From positions 50,143-114,142 of the forward strand of contig NZ_WOEZ01000027.1 in NCBI RefSeq assembly GCF_013177735.1: a DNA stretch of 64,000 bases, in the 5' to 3' direction. The notes below the pieces were generated by a model. That model worked only from the letters and a program-made list of their open reading frames with translations, did no database searches and was not told the DNA's origin. The stretch is from Paraburkholderia elongata. GTDB lineage: Bacteria > Pseudomonadota > Gammaproteobacteria > Burkholderiales > Burkholderiaceae. The translations under genes and the position numbers were made by a program. Every line of letters starts with the position of its first letter. The stretch's first letter is position 1. Of this stretch, positions 60,896 through 64,000 are shown piece after piece.

Positions 60896-61112
60896 CAAAA
60901 GGGGAAAACTCGTTCTCGCTTTTCTCCGTGCAACAACGCCATTCGCGGCACATCAGGGGCTCCCGTTTCGCAGGACGACGCGCCCTGCGTCAGGAACCGG
61001 AGCCGCGACAGGTGGCGCTTCGTCTCGTATTTACAACGCAGGATGCCCAATTTCCAGGCGGTTTTTCCTTGAATAGGTTAAAAGCGAATTGTGCCAACAG
61101 AGTGGGACGCCC

Positions 61113-62468
61113 ATGGCCAAAGCTGCGCACATTGTCTTCGCGAAGGATGAGGCGGGCAATATCGCCGCGGCCAGTGACCTGTTCACAACGAGTCGTTCCA
61201 CGTACCTCTGTGTGGCATGTGGAAAGGAACTGCGTCGGAAGACCCCCGAGAATGGCTTTCCTTACTTCGTGCACGCGCAGCGGACCTCTTGCCGGCTTGC
61301 CGCTCACTACGCCTTGCGCGCCGCCGCGCAGCGTGTACTGACAGAGAGCCGCTTCATCAAGGCCCCGCTCGCAGGGCAGCCAGTCGATGCCAACAGGTTA
61401 TCCGCGTCCCTCGCCCAGTGGTCCGACTCCGCCTGCGACCTGGAGGTGGGCCATGTACCGGTCGACTTTCTCGCCGAGACGGGCGAAGGGCAGTTGCTCA
61501 TTGAGCTCTCAGTCCCGGGCCTGCCTAGGACCACTACACCGGAGCGCCTGCGCGCCCTGCAGCTGCCCACGCTCGAGGTAGAGCTGCCGCCGCCGGCGGA
61601 CATCCATGGTTTTAGCGACTTGCGCCAGTCGCTGCTGCATTCCCTCGCCAACAAGCGCTGGGTTTTCCATCCGGCGCATTCCCTTGCGGCCGGTAGGCAC
61701 AATGGCAGCCACTATCAGGCGGCGGAACCTGAAGCCCCGCGAGCGCAAGCATTGGAAGCGAGCGCGCCTTCACCCTGGAACCCCGCCTTGTCATTCGCAG
61801 ACAGCACGTGCTTCCGGCAACTCGCGGTCACCGAAAAGCTCGAGGTGCTCGAAAAGGAAATGGACCTGCCGTGCGACCGGTGGCCTGCGTACGTCGACAT
61901 TGAGGTCCGCGGCGAGCAGACGTTCGGCGTGGACCGGCGCGTCTGGCAGGCTGACGTTTTCAGCCGCTTTGTGCAGAAGGTCCATCCCGGTGTCGGTGAG
62001 AACATGTTTTCCGTCGCCGCCGTCTCCGGATGGCTGAAGAACCGCTATCTTCTTGACCGCCCATTTCCGGGCGCAGACAGCATCGCTGTCCACCAGTTCC
62101 TCTCGGCACTGGTCCAACGAGGATTCCTTGTGGAGCGGAACGGCGACGAACCGCACTACCGGGTCGTTCGAACCCGCCCGGCCATCAATGAGTCCGGCCT
62201 CGTCTGGCGGCCTCACGCTACGCTGCCGGCAAGCCAGCTGCGCGTCCTTTCGACGCAGGCGGGGTTGCGCGTGCCTGTGGACCTCGTTCAGTGGCTGCTC
62301 GAGTCTTTTGACGACTGCCACCCGTGTGGGACCGTTGACGACTTTGTTTCCCTGCTCTCAAGAAGAATCCACGCGCCACCGCGGAACATCATCGCGTTCT
62401 TGCTGGACGCAAAACTGGCCGTTGAGGGCGGAGAGGACCCGCAGGGTAGCCAGGAAAGACTCTTTTGA
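61113..62468 (+). CDS. CoiA-like nuclease-domain protein (putative)
   Basis: 451 residues from ATG 61113. An N-terminal zinc-knuckle-like segment YLCVACGKELRRKTPENGFP with a later His-Ala and Cys (FVHAQRTSCR) and a following DLEVGHVPVDFLAETGEGQ then LLIELSVPG resemble the start of CoiA competence proteins, which carry a PD-(D/E)xK nuclease with a zinc motif and an acidic residue before a hydrophobic strand ending in Glu. The rest (residues 180-451) has no recognised domain; a wHTH-like SAVSGWLKN region is possible. It lies in the mobile region, so it may be part of a conjugative or integrative element. Family call is tentative. Confidence 0.5.
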   Translation: MAKAAHIVFAKDEAGNIAAASDLFTTSRSTYLCVACGKELRRKTPENGFPYFVHAQRTSCRLAAHYALRAAAQRVLTESRFIKAPLAGQPVDANRLSASLAQWSDSACDLEVGHVPVDFLAETGEGQLLIELSVPGLPRTTTPERLRALQLPTLEVELPPPADIHGFSDLRQSLLHSLANKRWVFHPAHSLAAGRHNGSHYQAAEPEAPRAQALEASAPSPWNPALSFADSTCFRQLAVTEKLEVLEKEMDLPCDRWPAYVDIEVRGEQTFGVDRRVWQADVFSRFVQKVHPGVGENMFSVAAVSGWLKNRYLLDRPFPGADSIAVHQFLSALVQRGFLVERNGDEPHYRVVRTRPAINESGLVWRPHATLPASQLRVLSTQAGLRVPVDLVQWLLESFDDCHPCGTVDDFVSLLSRRIHAPPRNIIAFLLDAKLAVEGGEDPQGSQERLF

Positions 62469-62632
62469 GTTGCGCTGAAGCCGACCGACGTGGCTGTCGC
62501 TGGCTGAAGCAGGCCTGGACTGTCTTCATCAGGCGGGCGATGCCGGCGACTATGCGGCTCGCCGCGTACTTCGTAGCGGTTGCGGTTCTGAGCCTGGCGA
62601 CGCTGCTGTGGCGCAACGACTGCGAGTATTGA
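62465..62632 (+). CDS. Small membrane protein, 55 residues, coupled to CoiA-like gene
   Basis: TTG start at 62465 overlaps the previous stop (TTGA). The C-terminal half is a single hydrophobic helix, MRLAAYFVAVAVLSLATLLW near residues 28-47, followed by RNDCEY. It recalls the first membrane segment of TraB-like conjugation proteins or nitrilases of the Lnt type, whose catalytic fragment lies 640 bases downstream; the two could be parts of one disrupted gene. That link is speculative. A plain unknown membrane peptide is the alternative. Confidence 0.4.
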   Translation: MSCAEADRRGCRWLKQAWTVFIRRAMPATMRLAAYFVAVAVLSLATLLWRNDCEY

Positions 62633-63264
62633 CGGCCGGGCCCGAGCATTCCAACGCACGAGGCGCGCCCACGACCGGTTCGTCGTTCCCACCTGTTGGC
62701 CGCCCTGGTTGTCAGGTATGCTGCGCGCTCCATCGATTTCGCGTGGCTCGTCCTGCTCGTCGTGCGGTTTTGAGTCTTGCCGCTCACACCTGGTGACGGG
62801 ATTCCCGCTTGGTGCGGCGCCGGGAGGCGGCCTTCCGCCTCGAACCCGTGGAGCTACGCGTTCGCCCAGAACGCGGCCTGGGCAACCTGATGGAGTGCGG
62901 CAATCCTCGCTTTGTCCGCAATCGGGGGGCAACAAGGTACGCGCTTATGCGCTGCAGCGCACAAACGCGTACCTTGTTCATCCCCCATTTTCCGATGGAA
63001 CGCGCGGCGCTGCCCTGGTGGGTGCCGGGCGTGGCCTTGAGCGATCATTCGTCGTTCTGGCGGCGGTGCATGGGACCGCGGTGCTCGGCGTCGATCTCGC
63101 CGTATCCGGCGCAGTGACGGGCGAGGGACCTGGCGCCCGATCGCTTCGTTATACGGACAGTGCGGAAGTACTTGGGGCAAACCACGGATGGTTCGACAGT
63201 GGCAACCGGTACCGCCTGGAGCATGGCGGCCGGCCGCCAATGTGAGCGTCGGGCCCGGCAATCT
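62633..63264 (+). other. Region without an intact gene; holds a long palindrome
   Basis: Several overlapping frames are open here on both strands but none resembles a known protein. The main feature is the palindrome at 62920-62989. I regard the rest as decayed DNA. Confidence 0.45.
62920..62989. repeat. Large imperfect palindrome (about 70 bases)
   Basis: The core is AACAAGGTACGCG (62931-62943) matched by CGCGTACCTTGTT (62966-62978) with inner palindrome GCGCTGCAGCGC (62949-62960), all sharing one centre at 62954.5; 22 of 24 base pairs in the 48-base core match. Outside it GGGG/CCCC and AAT/ATT pairs extend the symmetry. It could extrude as a cruciform or fold as a hairpin. It might be a recombination, replication or regulatory site; nothing nearby identifies it. 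Confidence 0.7.
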
Positions 63265-63504
63265 GGGCAGCCATATCTGACCGTCGCGAGCAAGCGTGTC
63301 GCCTTCTCGATTTGCTACGAAGACTTCCAGTGGTGGCCGAACTGGCGCCTACTTATCGAACGATCGAATGTGCTTGTCGGCATGTCGAACGGCTGGGTCA
63401 ACAGCGACTTGGCGATCGACGCCACTCAACGGCAGAGCGTGGAGTCGATCGCGCGGCTTACCGGCGTGCCGCTGTTACGGGCCGCGAACCGTCAGGCCGG
63501 GGGG
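63265..63504 (+). pseudogene. Nitrilase-superfamily (Lnt/TraB-like) C-terminal fragment
   Basis: Frame 1 reads PYLTVASKRVAFSICYED, where ICYE is the nucleophilic Cys motif of apolipoprotein N-acyltransferase-like and TraB-like nitrilases, and later QRQSVESIARLTGVPLLRAA, a conserved C-terminal helix. No N-terminal domain is joined in frame, and the reading beyond 63504 loses similarity. It overlaps the 3' end of the minus-strand DUF1902-like gene. I read it as a fragment of a conjugation-related gene. Confidence 0.5.
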
Positions 63505-63772
63505 CACGGACGACGTGGTGGCGCCGCCTTTCCTTGTGCGGTAAGGCTTCCTCCAAGGCGTGAGCCGTATCCATCACCTGGAGGACAAACGGGACGGCGC
63601 CGTGACAATTCCGGTCATTGGCCTCGACAAGCTTCGGAACGAGAACTTTTAGCTTTGATATGAGGTCCTCCAGTGTATCCGCCTCCGTGAACAAACCTGG
63701 TATGTTGTCGCTCCGTGCGACCCAGACGGCAGACTTGGTGTCCCAGAATGCCGTAACTTCTACTTCTGCCAT
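63458..63772 (-). CDS. DUF1902/HicB-like antitoxin protein
   Basis: 104 residues from ATG 63772, AAGGGGG before it. The first 65 residues fit the DUF1902/HicB-type fold: EVTAFWDTKSAVWVARSDNI, then PGLFTEADTLEDLISKLKVL and VPKLVEANDR. These are antitoxin-like partners of HicA/YcfA toxins. The last 30 residues (after about HALEEALPH) are basic and run antisense through the nitrilase fragment, so the natural C-terminus may have been replaced by a deletion junction. No hicA-like gene is visible downstream, so the system is incomplete or the toxin is lost. Confidence 0.65.
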   Translation of the reverse strand: MAEVEVTAFWDTKSAVWVARSDNIPGLFTEADTLEDLISKLKVLVPKLVEANDRNCHGAVPFVLQVMDTAHALEEALPHKERRRHHVVRAPRPDGSRPVTAARR

Positions 63773-63805
63773 GGCGCCCCCTTCGGTTGCTCGACACGAA
63801 TGCGC

Positions 63806-63874
63806 CTAGTGTTTGACGACGAGGGATAAGTCTACGCTCCGTTTTGCGATGTCGAAAGTCGGGTGTTCGCGCAT
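63806..63874 (-). CDS. 22-residue ORF upstream of the antitoxin-like gene
   Basis: ATG 63874 has GGAG 5 bases before it; the peptide reads MREHPTFDIAKRSVDLSLVV and ends KH. The stop is 34 bases before the DUF1902-like start. I do not recognise it. It might be a leader peptide, or the front of a gene cut by mutation. Confidence 0.3.
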   Translation of the reverse strand: MREHPTFDIAKRSVDLSLVVKH

Positions 63875-63939
63875 AAGTGCTCCTGGTAAAACTGTTTGGA
63901 TTTCGGTAACCTGGATTTTTCCCTGGTACCGAGGTGTCG

Positions 63940-64000
63940 ATGAAATGCCGTGTGAAGCTTGTGAAGTCTGAGGAGATCACATTGCAGGAGATGGCGATCA
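63940..64000 (+). CDS. Start of a probable transposase, 3' end outside window
   Basis: ATG 63940 has GAGGT just before it. The visible 20 residues read MKCRVKLVKSEEITLQEMAI, which resembles the N-terminus of IS630-like transposases (an acidic LQEMA segment before a helix-turn-helix). Only 61 bases are inside the window, so this is a weak assignment. Confidence 0.35.
   Translation, partial: MKCRVKLVKSEEITLQEMAI

Larger units (their letters stand above)
60319..61112 (+). other. Remnant region between IS element and CoiA-like gene
   Basis: About 750 bases outside the IS. It contains a possible small ORF (60433-60588), an IS5-like transposase tail (60683-60895) and otherwise unrecognised DNA, consistent with an old insertion hotspot. 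Confidence 0.5.

Noticed and set aside
58753..64000. CRISPR array or tRNA attachment site in the mobile region
   Set aside because: No spaced direct repeats and no tRNA fold were seen on either strand.

Overview
The window looks like part of a high-GC betaproteobacterial genome, most likely a Burkholderiales member such as Paraburkholderia or Caballeronia. I infer this from codon usage, Shine-Dalgarno spacing and the look of the ETF, Rieske and IclR proteins; no rRNA or marker gene is present to prove it. About 58 kb is one dense catabolic island. The last 6 kb is a decayed mobile region.

Layout. (1) 1-3267: a YCF48/BNR-repeat protein (5' end outside the window) and an RND/MMPL membrane protein, a pair common beside pathways for hydrophobic substrates. 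(2) 3351-6173: an SDR diverging from etfBA. (3) 6332-19764: a long plus-strand operon with a Rieske oxygenase alpha subunit, a KstD-like flavoprotein, a 2-oxoacid/acetoin-type dehydrogenase (E1 alpha, E1 beta, free lipoyl domain, E2 core), an acyl-CoA synthetase, two crotonases, two acyl-CoA dehydrogenases, an SDR and a SnoaL-like protein. (4) 19840-27703: ferredoxin and ferredoxin reductase divergent from a P450, GMC oxidoreductase, serine hydrolase, MaoC/HTD2-like hydratase and CoA-ester lyase operon. (5) 27836-38865: SDR, rubredoxin-crotonase pair, thiolase, three CoA-transferases, nitronate-monooxygenase-like protein and two more crotonases. (6) 39116-47207: IclR regulator, MFS transporter, amidohydrolase, crotonase, SDR, old-yellow-enzyme-like reductase, thioesterase and TetR regulator. 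(7) 47314-53699: LuxE-like and LuxC-like proteins, SDR and MarR, divergent from a phytanoyl-CoA-dioxygenase-like protein and an SDR. (8) 53999-58108: ETF-quinone oxidoreductase, a second acyl-CoA synthetase and an alpha/beta hydrolase. (9) 58109-64000: a truncated ORF, a broken ISKra4-like element, an IS5-like remnant, a CoiA-like nuclease candidate, a long palindrome, a nitrilase/TraB-like fragment, a DUF1902-like antitoxin and the start of a probable transposase.

How it fits together. Oxygenases (Rieske, P450, PhyH) and flavin, GMC and SDR oxidoreductases would functionalise a hydrophobic, probably alicyclic or isoprenoid skeleton. Ligases and CoA-transferases would activate it. Acyl-CoA dehydrogenases, hydratases, SDRs, thiolase, a CoA-ester lyase and a TPP-dependent complex would break C-C bonds, and the island's own ETF and ETF-QO would carry electrons to quinone. 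The substrate is not determined by the sequence; I see no ring-cleavage extradiol dioxygenase.

The strongest unlabelled signal is an 11-bp palindrome, GAAC-N3-GTTC, in AT-rich promoter gaps before nearly every operon of the island (4229, 4459, 6219, 21515, 21595, 28804, 35751, 38963, 53848, 58348). This implies one regulator for the whole island, with the TetR at 46494-47207 the best candidate and the IclR at 39116-39913 the alternative. The marR/luxC-like promoter region instead has its own perfect palindrome (51767-51787).
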